The translations under genes were made by a program, and so were the position numbers. The notes beneath the pieces are model-generated. The model was not told the origin of the DNA. It did not search any database and saw nothing but the letters and a program-made list of their open reading frames with translations. DNA of 64,000 bases from Skeletonema tropicum. Taxonomy: Eukaryota; Bacillariophyta; Thalassiosirophyceae; Thalassiosirales; Thalassiosiraceae. Of this stretch, positions 20,827 through 31,147 are shown piece by piece. The stretch is from the NCBI GenBank assembly GCA_037178625.1, contig CM074129.1:3410001-3474000 (forward strand), in the 5' to 3' direction. How positions within the stretch are numbered: position 1 is the first letter of the stretch; every line of letters starts with the position of its first letter.

Positions 20827-23599
20827 CGTACTCTGCTTTCATTTCCAGTACTAGTACCATTAACAAACTGCTTTCGCTGTGAGAGGTTGTGTCTCTAGAG
20901 ATAGAATGTGAAGGGGAGAAGTGTAAGTATGTGGACAATTAACGGCTATCTCTAGCAACGCGAAAAAAAGAAATAGCAACATGAACATACTGTCCTTTTG
21001 AGTTCAGTTTGCAAGTCGACTTTAATGTCGGGCTGATGATGGCACGTAAGATATCGATAGTGGCCAAGGGATAAGATTGCCACTGCAAGTAATGTCAAAA
21101 CCCTTCTAGTTACTGTGTTATTGAGGGTCGTAGGGAGCCATTTTTCACCTGGCATGGTTTGTCATTTTGTCGCCCAGTTTGATGGAATGTGAGTGCCGTA
21201 TGTACGTAGGACCTAGTATTACATAAAACGGTACTGGTTTTTATCGGAAGCCACACTCGATTGACACAACTTAACCAGAAGATGCCCACACCCCGGATCC
21301 ACCCCGGGTGGCGTCTTTACCACGTAACTATGTCAATAATAGGTCGATTCTTTTGGTTCAAAGACCACCAACCTTCCATTTAGTTAGTTTAGAATGCCTC
21401 TGCAACGTGACATGGTGGTATTCCGACCATTCTCCAAGATATTGGGGGTACTAATTCAGTAGCACTGGCATCGTCGGCCCGGGGTGCTCGGCCATCACGC
21501 ATCACACACTAACAAAAAACATCTCCTCCATGACGAATCCGACGGCAAACCATGCTACTATTGGGCCAACATTCCCAAAATCAACATAAACAACAACGTG
21601 CCTGACCCCATTTTTTATGTAGATTCCGATTCTGTAAGCGGTGGCGGCCGAATCGGCGTCGTTGTGATGGTATACGGCTCTAACCGCCAGAGACACAAAA
21701 TCTGCACATGCCGGGCAACATCATGACATACTCATATTTAATAGATTTCGGTTATTTAATAGCCATGGTGCATTGCAGACACCTTCTGAATACTATGATG
21801 ATTGATTATTATTATCAGTTTTATTGATTACATACAAATTAGACGTAATAATTGAGTAGTAGGTCAAATCATCCGCTGTTGCTTTGATCCCATCGGGTAG
21901 GAATGGTGCTGTTAGGAGTCATATGATACCCTGAAACCACTGTATAATGCTCGCAACAGATGGCTATTGGTGTTGTGTGGTGAAAAGGCCCCCAACTTGC
22001 AGGATGAATACACTTAATATCACTTCAAATACTCGTGTATGTGATTGCATTCGGCTCTTCATTTTCCACCAAAATATGCTACATTTCAACCAGTCCAATA
22101 ATGTCGTAGCCGCAATGAAATAGAGATATCTACACCAACCACGTTGATTGCTATATTATAGTCATCACCTCACAGACTTTTGGCACCCTCTCATTTCATT
22201 TTCTGTCAGATATATGCATTCTCCTTATTGATGTATTTTGTGGAAATTATCAATTTTCAACTACTGTATTCACCATGCCACTACATGCGCCATAGAACGC
22301 CCCGACACACTCTAGAGGGGATCGATCGCCGCTTAATAGAATATAGATGGCGTCTGCAAACCAGTTCAGTGGCAGAGCAGCTTCAACTATTCATCTGAAG
22401 ACCATATTGGAAGTGCATCATCACACCGATGTCAAAGCGCAATTTTCCGGCACCTCTACTTTGGTGTCATAATAAGTAGCGATGGCGTGGATCGATGTCC
22501 ACCTGAGGACACCACTTCATAGAAAGGCTATTGGAGAGAGAGTTGCTGCAGTTGGGCTGTCTAATTTTATGTGTAGCTAGTGTTGTTGATGTCGGCACGT
22601 ACGGGGTCGAGGTGCGCCATGGTGATCGCTGGTGATTTTTTTCATTATCCCCTGGGCATCATTCAAATGACGTTCGGCTCTCAATTATACGATGTAAATG
22701 CATTGGCGAAGTCATGTGTGTCATTTTTGTCGGAGGGAAGTTTCAATACTATCGCACTCAGCTCTGCACTCAATCTGCACCTGCACTCTCGATACTCAAT
22801 GAAAGCAACAAGTAGAGACGTGGACGATATGATCGAGTGATGTTTATTGGAACTGAGCGTGACGTACACACTTGTTGAGTGGATCTCAAGAGGGATAGCA
22901 TAAGATCAAGCTAGCAGTGGAATTGAACTTATTATTTACATCTGACAAACATGAGACACATTATCTAAAGACTCATTCCTACGACCTATGAAGACGAAAA
23001 CGCCAATTCCCAATCATCCCGTCTCTCCATCTCTAGAGAGAGAGGCGGCAAATAATGTGCCATAAGACACGCGACGGCGATGGTCGCAACTTGAGAGAAG
23101 GCCCTGCTCGACTGCTCAAACTAAACTTGCCGTATTTGTTCCTCGCTAGTGAAGGCCTTCCGTCAAGAGTCTCTGCTTGGTCCGAGTTGCGGTGGATGTA
23201 TGGACGCTGGCGGTGTAGCTTGCGATACGCCTTGCGAAGAGAGTGCCTCTATATGAACTACAAAGCACTGTTTTTAGAGATAGGAAACAAAACAAAGATT
23301 CATTAGAGAGAGTTGGTACAAAGAGACATCAGACAAACAAAACAAAGATTTAAAAATGTTGGTGGAGATGCTTTTCATCGAGATCGAACGGTAGTTTAGC
23401 GACGGATTTATGGTCTAGCAAACCCTAAAGGAACTGTGCCAATCTTTCCCTGAGGAGGACGGACACTCTGTTTAAGCCTCTCAGCACCTCCGAAGGCCGC
23501 CGTGACCAACCTTGGAAACCAACCGTTACTATCTCTCTCGGAACCCCAAATCGAGTACACCCGAAGGCGTAAAGAAAAGCAGGGCCAATTTAATTAATC

Positions 23600-23780
23600 G
23601 CCGGCATTCCTCGGCGATGGGCCTTATTTGTATAGCACCGGCTTTGCCTCGGTGCTGGGACTGAGCCCTGGGCCAATTTGTAAAGCACCGGCTTCCACGG
23701 TGCTGGGCCAATTTGTATAGCACCGGCTTCCACGGTTCTGGGCCAATTTGTATAGCGCCGGCTTTCCTCGGCGCTGAAGT
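23600..23780. repeat. GC-rich ~36-bp tandem repeat
   Basis: Four to five imperfect units of roughly 36 bases carry the words gggccaatttgta and agcaccggctt followed by a gtgctg-like end. The two units around 23689-23760 are nearly identical. Each unit contains a small GC-rich palindromic half (agcaccgg...ggtgct). Confidence 0.7.
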
Positions 23781-24074
23781 TGTTGCTCGATCAGCCATTA
23801 AAACCGGACAGGGGATCATGAATCGGTTGTAACTCACCTGTAATCATCGGTCATCGGCTGCAGTCGTTAGCGGCGGAGCCTGCGTCAAGGCGGCGGCGAT
23901 GCTTGCGGGTGAACGCTGTTGGGAGGCGGCGGTAGTATAGCAAGCGGCCGGCGAGCGAAGAGCGGAGAATCGGCCGACATGGTGGTTTGGTAGTGAATGA
24001 TGTTGACAGTTTGCTTGATGAAAAATTATGAGCTCTGCAAGCAGCGGCAAGTGGCTTGAGACAGCAATTTGCCA

Positions 24075-24180
24075 TCCATGATTGAATGAATGGCTGTGAG
24101 AGCTCTTCATGATGCCGTCTGTCGGCATGATTGAATGAAAGCTTTGAGAGCTTTTGGTCGGCATGATTGAATTAACGGCA
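24075..24180. repeat. Short imperfect repeats around catgattgaatga
   Basis: Three copies of catgattgaat followed by related words (gaatggctgtgagagctctt; gaaagctttgagagctttt; taacgg) occur at about 24077, 24125 and 24162. The unit is 38-48 bases and diverged. Confidence 0.5.
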
Positions 24181-24299
24181 GAAGAGATGCGGTTCGGTCG
24201 TTGATTTTTTGTGAGCGATTTTGGTGGACAATTCGAGTACCGAGTGATAATGAAGTTCAAGTTGGTACGAGAAAAGAAGTCTTGGTCTTACTTAAGTAA

Positions 24300-24447
24300 G
24301 TACAGCTGTTTTCACGGATTTTCGGATAGCCGTTCAAGTTTCGAATTCCTACGTATGTTAGGTACAAATGACGTACAGCTGTTTTCACGGATTTTCGGAT
24401 AGCCGTTCAAGTTTCGAATTCCTACGTATGTTAGGTACAAATGACGT
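24300..24447. repeat. Tandem duplication of a 73-bp unit
   Basis: The unit beginning gtacagctgttttcacgg and ending ggtacaaatgac occurs twice head to tail with identical sequence (24300-24372 and 24373-24445). A recent tandem duplication just upstream of the transposase-like element. Confidence 0.9.
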
Positions 24448-24656
24448 AGTGAGTCTTATAAAAACCCATTGGGCCGATTTCTCCCAACTCACCCCTCAAC
24501 AAGAGCCACTCCGCGCAAAAAGATGCCAACCATGGCCAAATGCCGGAGCGTACTACGCACAACAAGTTGAATATTTACTCAACCAAAAGGATAAATTAAC
24601 CTCTCTTGCATGTCTAGATCCAAAATAGCCAATTAGGTTGACTAAAGATTGTAATC

Positions 24657-26471
24657 ATGAACGATGGTAATACACTTTTTGAATACCTTTTCACACGGCT
24701 CATCAGTAAAAGTGACACTTATCGCGGCAGGTGGATTTGCGACCAGTCGTTGGTAGAGATATTGCACAGACACTATACGAATGTAGATAAAGACAATACC
24801 TTACGGAACAAACTCGTGCAGCGTCTGAACAAGGCAGCCGGACCTTTCAACAGCAGCAATGTACACAAGATATACCACAAAAATTTCACAACATCATGTC
24901 CATTCAATTCGTCATTACGCCGGATGGTGCACTATTACTACTTTGGAGAGGGAGAGAAAGTGCCCAACGAACCAATACGCGCAGCAGAGTTATTGTGCAC
25001 AGAAATAGAACATATACAGAGTTACAGTGCAACTAATAATCGGCAGCGATCTTGCAACAAGCCGGAGCAAGTATCATTTCCCGACGATGGATGCGCTGGT
25101 AAGAAGAAGAACAAAAATAATGAGAACAAACGTAAAGAAGCAACAAAATCATCAGCGGCTGCACCAATTACTCCTACTCCACAAAAAGAACAAGGCGCTC
25201 GCAACGACTAGTTGAGCAGCAGCAGAGCCCTCTCGTGCCATTCGTCACCAACGTGGGTAGATTAGAGGATGAGAATAATCAAGTTGACGACGAAGATGAA
25301 GACGAAGACGACGACAATAACAACAGCAGTGGCGATATAGACGGCGATAACAGCAGCAACAACCAGACTCCGAATATTATATGGCAGTCACCTGAAGCAG
25401 CAGCTCTCTTCGGATTTGAAGAAGGTGCCGATGTGTACAACGGACTAGTGCCCAGCAATGGTGACTATCGGTCAAGAACAAACGATGAACTTCACCAGTG
25501 AAGATGTCGGCCCATTTTGGCTGACAGCAGAGGAACGTGAAAGACAACGGCACGACCGAGAGGTTGAAATACCAGAAGACAAGAGGAAAGAGCGACATAA
25601 GGTGAAGAAAGAGCTGATATCGGAGCTGATGGACACCGAGTGGGGGAAAAAGGAAGGAGAAATAAGGTTATGGAAGATGACACATGCTGAGCTAGCAAAA
25701 ATGGCGCAAGCGTCTAGTATTGATATCAAAATAACACCTACCACCAAAATGATATATGGATGGGAGGGCAAGGGTAAGGGACTTCTGCAGATTGCGTATG
25801 AACGTGGCTGGATCGATATAGCAACCTTCAGAAAGGGCAGCTACCAAGTGATGAAGTATGATGATGAGGGTAACTTGGTTCCTGAGCTTTCCCTCCGGCA
25901 TTTGCTTGCAAACTGCACAGATTTTTTGTCTGAACAAAGCCAACTCGAATATGTTTGTGAATCTTTGGGAGTAAGAGCCTTGATTACAACAAAGTATCAT
26001 GCTGAATACGCTGGTGAGGGTGTCGAATACTCTTGGGGGTTCTCCAAAGCTCTCTACCGAAGACATCCATTAGCTCAAAAGAAAACGACTGCTGATTTCC
26101 TTGCATTGGTCGACAAGTGTATTTCAAGAGAGGTTCTCACTGTGGATCTCATTCGTAAGTTCAGTGCCAGGGCAAGAGGTTACATGGAGACATATAAGAT
26201 GTTGGAGATTGAGGCAAAGAATACCAAGGAGACAGAAGGTAATTCAAGTGAGGATGCACCCATTCCGCACAAGAGAATTGAAACGCTGAAGAAGGTTTTG
26301 AAATGTCATCGTGCTGCTATTGACTTTGACAAATCTTTCATTATGAAAACTGTCTACGCAAAAGACTTTGATTTCAAGAATGATTTGCTCAAGAAGGAAG
26401 AGAAGCTCAACTTTAGTCTCAGAGTAAAACGAGAGAATACGAAGGTAGAAGCGACGGCAAAGAAGAAATAA
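24657..26471 (+). mobile_element. Decayed DDE-transposase-like element ORF
   Basis: Three overlapping frames read as one broken protein. 24657-25211 starts MNDGNTLFEYLF and has a Lys/Asn-rich end. 25235-25501 is an acidic Asp/Asn stretch in another frame. 25458-26471 (336 codons) returns to the first frame. The last part has the layout of the DDE-superfamily endonuclease often linked to transposons: KGLLQIAYERGW, LRHLLANCTDFLSEQSQLE, KYHAEYAGEGVEYSWG then KALYRR, and IRKFSARARGYMETYK. The switches at about 25180-25230 and 25460-25500 need frameshifts or an unrecognised intron. No terminal repeats were identified, so element limits are unknown. Confidence 0.55.
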
Positions 26472-27724
26472 ACATAGGACAATGTTCATTTATGTCTCTT
26501 GGTGGAATATGGCATACGAGGCATTATTTACCATGGTCCGGTTGTTGTTCGCAATTGAGAAAGACGGAGGTAGAGTAGCTCCCCAGTTAAGGGGCTTTCA
26601 GTACGTTTGTACGTAGGAATAAAAATTCTGCGATTATCCGCCAAGATTTGCTAACAGCTNNNNNNNNNNNNNNNNNNNNNNNNNNNNNNNNNNNNNNNNN
26701 NNNNNNNNNNNNNNNNNNNNNNNNNNNNNNNNNNNNNNNNNNNNNNNNNNNNNNNNNNNNNNNNNNNNNNNNNNNNNNNNNNNNNNNNNNNNNNNNNNNN
26801 NNNNNNNNNNNNNNNNNNNNNNNNNNNNNNNNNNNNNNNNNNNNNNNNNNNNNNNNNNNNNNNNNNNNNNNNNNNNNNNNNNNNNNNNNNNNNNNNNNNN
26901 NNNNNNNNNNNNNNNNNNNNNNNNNNNNNNNNNNNNNNNNNNNNNNNNNNNNNNNNNNNNNNNNNNNNNNNNNNNNNNNNNNNNNNNNNNNNNNNNNNNN
27001 NNNNNNNNNNNNNNNNNNNNNNNNNNNNNNNNNNNNNNNNNNNNNNNNNNNNNNNNNNNNNNNNNNNNNNNNNNNNNNNNNNNNNNNNNNNNNNNNNNNN
27101 NNNNNNNNNNNNNNNNNNNNNNNNNNNNNNNNNNNNNNNNNNNNNNNNNNNNNNNNNNNGGTGTCCACAAGCTCGCCCGGGGCGTTTCGAAAAAGCCCGC
27201 TTCGCGGTTTTTTCTCACGGGGTAAGAGAGGTAAATAAAAGTGTAGGCAACTAGAGTTTTGTACGTCTTTCTCCTCTATTTTGGTGCTTTTTAACCCCCG
27301 CGCAGGGCCTAGCACGAGCAGCGCCAGCGAGGCTAGTCACCATTATCGCGCAAACATCATGATGAGAGACGAGATCTCGGTGACAATCTCGAAGCAATTC
27401 GCGCGCGCGCAGAACGCAGAACAAAGCACAGCAAGCAAGGGCAACAAAAGAGACAAAAGGCATCATTCAAGCTATTCAATATGGAAAGGATGGTATGATG
27501 TAGATAGTGTCTTGTTGCACCAGCCGCAGGAAGGGTAGCCAGCCGACTGCAGCCCCTAGGATCACAATATATGAGCAATACAAGCAATAATACAACCAGT
27601 GCCGATATGGCCTACAGCTCTCTCAGTAACATATAATGTCTATGCTGCCAGCAGAAGCGAAAACGGTGTCAGTTACAGTCATCCCAATGAACACAAGAAG
27701 AAACAGCAACCCCACAAACATGAC
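26472..27724. other. Intergenic region with assembly gap
   Basis: It includes 500 N at 26660-27159. The 190 bases before and 560 after the gap show no gene. The presumed leader of the EDR2-like gene lies at its right end. Confidence 0.5.
26660..27159. other. Assembly gap, 500 N
   Basis: A run of exactly 500 N, a size typical of scaffolding placeholders, so the true length is unknown. Open frames running through it are artefacts. Confidence 0.99.
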
Positions 27725-30700
27725 ATGACCTACCACTACGCCGGCAAAGTCCACGTTCGCGGCCTAATCCGTCGAGTATGGCGACCACGCTACTTGGCTC
27801 TCGGTGATGATGGGTATCTACGCTATCATGAATCTGTACCGCCACAAGTACAACAGAACAATTACAGGATGATGTCGTCCTCATCACCACAGCACATCTC
27901 ATCACCCTATCAACAAATGTACAATATTCATCATACTCATCGACCGAAACAAATATTGGCAATTTTAGATGGAGCACGGACGATTGATCCAAATTCGTAT
28001 ATGGATCAACATGTGGCTTTACCGGAGGGAGTATATGGCTTTGTCTTTCGTGGTAGGCCTGTAGAATTGTCTACCATTCCGAATCATGGAGATGATTCCT
28101 CGGAGATGATAAATGATGCAACAATTGTACCTGTGCACGGACCATTTGGTGGTACTAAATCAACAAACACATCATGCTCTATCGATGGCACACGTAAGAA
28201 GAAACAATCCAAACAGGCATCTGTAGTTAACATGGTATTCCCTCAGGGGAGTTCACGAAGACGAGCTGCTCAACAAATCGCCAAGGCAGCAGTCAATCCA
28301 GATGTAATATGTGGTGGTTTTGGAAGTGGAGGGGGCGGTGGAGTTAGTCCAAGTTCTTCATCGTCATCGCTGATGGGATATGAGCGGCAATTGTCGGAGT
28401 CTCTTCATAGTGAAGAGTATCAAGAGACTGGGTACAGTGATGAATCTTATGATGCCACATCTTTCCATAAGGAACACAGAGAAGGCTCGTCTACTATTCA
28501 CGTAAAAGTCCAAGCATCAACTGTCCAATCGCGTGAATATCTCTGTGCTGTCTCTACAGCTGAAGAGGCTGAGAGTTGGGTCGTTGCGTTGAAATGGGCG
28601 GCAGAACACAGGAGAAGAGGTAGATACTCTCAGATGATTGTCAGTGATGGCGAAATGAATACTAATGACTTACAAAGGCAGCCTACCGAAAAGGTTTCAA
28701 ATTTTGCTCTTAGTAGTGTGCCAACCAATGAGACAGATGAAATAGAATCTGTTGGTGATAATGACGACATTGAAAGTAGTAACGAAGATACGCAAGGCGA
28801 CAGTGGTCTTTGGAGTAAAGGAAGTTTAACATCGCTACTTCTTGAAGAAGAGGGATGGACGAAGGCTGAAGGAAAAGAATCTAATGACTCACTACAATCG
28901 CCACCAAAACTGGCGTCACCTCGGAAAAGTATTATTGAAGATGCGCCGACAATTATCATTACAAAAGTATCAAGGTTTCTTATGCCCGACGGATCATTAT
29001 TTGCTTGGGACTCAAAATTTCAAGCGAAAACGCAATGGTTTCCATTAAGTATCCCATTGCCGGGCGATTTGTTGGAAATTTCGTACCGGATAGATATGCT
29101 GCAGCTGAACAATTGCCAAGTCAGAACGTCAGAGAAATCCATTCAACCGGAATCGATACAAGAGTTGACTACATACAAATCTATTCGACAAATTTTAGCG
29201 TTAGTTCGTGGTTTGCAAGCCGAATTTGGTTGCAGCTCAAGGACCGAAGGCAACTCGAATAATGTGTTGGATGATGATAGTCAGCCATCTACTCCGCGCA
29301 TAAAAGGAAAGGGCTCAACTCTTTCTCATGGCTCGACAACACTCTACTCGAAGACCACGCACCTGCTAGATGGTGCTGAATCTGACTTGCTCGATTGTTT
29401 AACAGACAAGAGAGGCAGGTCGCGGACAGGGTCTGTCGCAGAAGTCTCGGCAACAATGAATCAGTATTTTGCTGCTATAGGAACTGTCGATAGCGTGATT
29501 AGATCGCTATCAAAAGATCAGCACGTTTGTTCATCAAGCCTGTTTCAAGAGTTTCTTTTAGAGAGTGCGTCTTCTGCCGCAGATGCGCCACCTGATTTGA
29601 AGACTGATTCTATCGAACAATACGTTAGGCAGTGGCTTCGCTTAATGATCCGTCCGACAACACTGGAAAAGGCACATTTGGGCACCGCAGTTGCTCTTCG
29701 TCATCCATTTCTTGGACCGGTCTTGTCATTGATGGGCTTGTGGTTGACCACACACTTTTTTAGCACAATTTGGTCGCTGTTGTCAGGTCGACCTGTAATT
29801 GTTACCTTCTCTTTGGATAAATACGTCACACTGATTGCATTAGCGTTTTATATTGGTCACAACAAGGGATCGTCGTCTCGTCACAAGGTACGAGCACGAA
29901 AGTCGAAAGTTACAAAAGCTTCTGCGGACGAAAGCTTTTATGAAGGTCAACTCTCTGGAGAAGATGATGACCATTCGACAATTGCTAGTGAAGATGGGGC
30001 TGATGCCAATGACGATGTACTGGGTACTTTGATCACAGAGTCTCTCACTCTGTCGTCTCCTCTACCACAATATCCAGATAATGGAGGGATAACTTGCTGG
30101 TCGCGGCCAAGTCATGAATTGTTCAAGGTTAGAAGTAAAACTTATCTTGTAGATAGGGTCAAAACATCTTCGGCACCTGCAATCTTCCATTGCCGTGGGG
30201 TGGACATTTGGATTACTGACAATGCTGAACGCAATATAGCAAAGCACCCATCAGTATTGGGAGGCAAGCTAGACGCCGAAGATACGTTCATAGTGAACTT
30301 TCTGCTTCCATTTGCCAACTTTGTGGCGTACTTTTCGGTTCCTCCCCTTGATCAAATGCCACCACATGTTGCAAGAGTTTGGAGCAATTTTGTCAAGGGT
30401 GATCAACAATACCGCGACAGAAAGCTTAAAATGTTACCAATTGTTATGGACGGTCCTTGGATTGTTCAGAAAGCAGTGGGACCCGGCACGGCACCTGCAA
30501 TGTTGGGGAGAGATCTTCCTCTTCAGTACTACTTCTCTGAACCCACCGCTACAAAGAAAGGGGTGTACGAGGTGGATATTCATGTTGCGTCATCACGCAT
30601 TGCTAGAGGGATTTTGAATGTGGTGAAGGGACATATCAAAACACTCTCTCTTGCATTTGCTTTCATTATCGAAGCATCTGAGGAGGCAGACCTTCCAGAA

Positions 30701-30793
30701 CAGGTGCTTGCTACCTTTCAAGTGCATTCTCTTCATCTTGAAGACTGCCCCAACTTGCCAGCTATTGTTCGTGACACTAATCTTGCTTCTTAG
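27725..30793 (+). CDS. PH-domain protein with EDR2-like C-terminal lipid-binding domain
   Basis: 1022 residues from the ATG at 27725 (MTYHYAGKVHVRGLIRRVW); the frame is open further upstream only from a GTG at 27599. A PH domain begins at once (KVHVRGLIRRVWRPRYLALG) and, after a long insertion, ends with EEAESWVVALKWAAEH at about residue 285. At about 408-500 there is a PX-like stretch (TIIITKVSRFL to SIRQILALVRGL). Two hydrophobic segments lie at about 660-710. The last ~230 residues (CWSRPSHELFKVRSKTYL through VPPLDQMPP, GPGTAPAMLGRDLPLQYYF, YEVDIHVASS) match the EDR2/DUF1336 C-terminal domain pattern. Plant EDR2 joins PH, START and this domain and acts at endosomal or ER membranes. A lipid-binding or tethering role is inferred. 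Confidence 0.8.
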   Translation: MTYHYAGKVHVRGLIRRVWRPRYLALGDDGYLRYHESVPPQVQQNNYRMMSSSSPQHISSPYQQMYNIHHTHRPKQILAILDGARTIDPNSYMDQHVALPEGVYGFVFRGRPVELSTIPNHGDDSSEMINDATIVPVHGPFGGTKSTNTSCSIDGTRKKKQSKQASVVNMVFPQGSSRRRAAQQIAKAAVNPDVICGGFGSGGGGGVSPSSSSSSLMGYERQLSESLHSEEYQETGYSDESYDATSFHKEHREGSSTIHVKVQASTVQSREYLCAVSTAEEAESWVVALKWAAEHRRRGRYSQMIVSDGEMNTNDLQRQPTEKVSNFALSSVPTNETDEIESVGDNDDIESSNEDTQGDSGLWSKGSLTSLLLEEEGWTKAEGKESNDSLQSPPKLASPRKSIIEDAPTIIITKVSRFLMPDGSLFAWDSKFQAKTQWFPLSIPLPGDLLEISYRIDMLQLNNCQVRTSEKSIQPESIQELTTYKSIRQILALVRGLQAEFGCSSRTEGNSNNVLDDDSQPSTPRIKGKGSTLSHGSTTLYSKTTHLLDGAESDLLDCLTDKRGRSRTGSVAEVSATMNQYFAAIGTVDSVIRSLSKDQHVCSSSLFQEFLLESASSAADAPPDLKTDSIEQYVRQWLRLMIRPTTLEKAHLGTAVALRHPFLGPVLSLMGLWLTTHFFSTIWSLLSGRPVIVTFSLDKYVTLIALAFYIGHNKGSSSRHKVRARKSKVTKASADESFYEGQLSGEDDDHSTIASEDGADANDDVLGTLITESLTLSSPLPQYPDNGGITCWSRPSHELFKVRSKTYLVDRVKTSSAPAIFHCRGVDIWITDNAERNIAKHPSVLGGKLDAEDTFIVNFLLPFANFVAYFSVPPLDQMPPHVARVWSNFVKGDQQYRDRKLKMLPIVMDGPWIVQKAVGPGTAPAMLGRDLPLQYYFSEPTATKKGVYEVDIHVASSRIARGILNVVKGHIKTLSLAFAFIIEASEEADLPEQVLATFQVHSLHLEDCPNLPAIVRDTNLAS

Positions 30794-31147
30794 ACGTAAT
30801 AAGTATGTAAAAAGTCATGTAAATGAACTGACCAGTGGATGACTTGTACATATGTTGTATCGCATCTCGTTTAAGGGAAAACGGTGTGTCGCACCGCGAG
30901 AGAAGAGAAGGTTTGGATTTTTATGTAAGGGGTCGTGTTTGCATCACTCTTCTAAAAAACTTGCACAACGCACAACCTTCCTCTCGCTCCCCATCAACAC
31001 AGCCCACATAACTTCTCTCGCCGGCCATGGCCCTATTCTTGTTTATGTACTCTTGTTCCTGTCCATGCAAACCTCTCGAGAGCGTTGTTATCGGTACACA
31101 TTGTCGTCGGCAGCATAAATAGTTGACCTCTCACAACACAAGATATC
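30794..31147. other. Intergenic region, 354 bases
   Basis: Between two plus-strand genes. No coding sequence recognised; presumed promoter of the downstream membrane protein. Confidence 0.4.

Larger units (their letters stand above)
20827..24656. other. Gene-poor region
   Basis: 3.8 kb with only short, unconvincing open frames. Structures present are CTCTAGAG palindromes at 20893, 22310 and 23031, a 16-base direct repeat (aaacaaaacaaagatt) at about 23286 and 23335, GC-rich tandem repeats at about 23600-23780, a short imperfect repeat of ggcatgattgaatgaa at about 24075-24180, and a 73-bp tandem duplication at 24300-24447. No gene or RNA recognised. Confidence 0.5.

Noticed and set aside
23529..24260. 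Minus-strand frames of 102 and 138 codons
   Set aside because: They consist of translated minisatellite and short repeats with no conserved features.
26587..27315. Open frames of 190-240 codons on both strands
   Set aside because: They are produced by the 500-N gap, which contains no stop codons; flanking bases show no coding signal.
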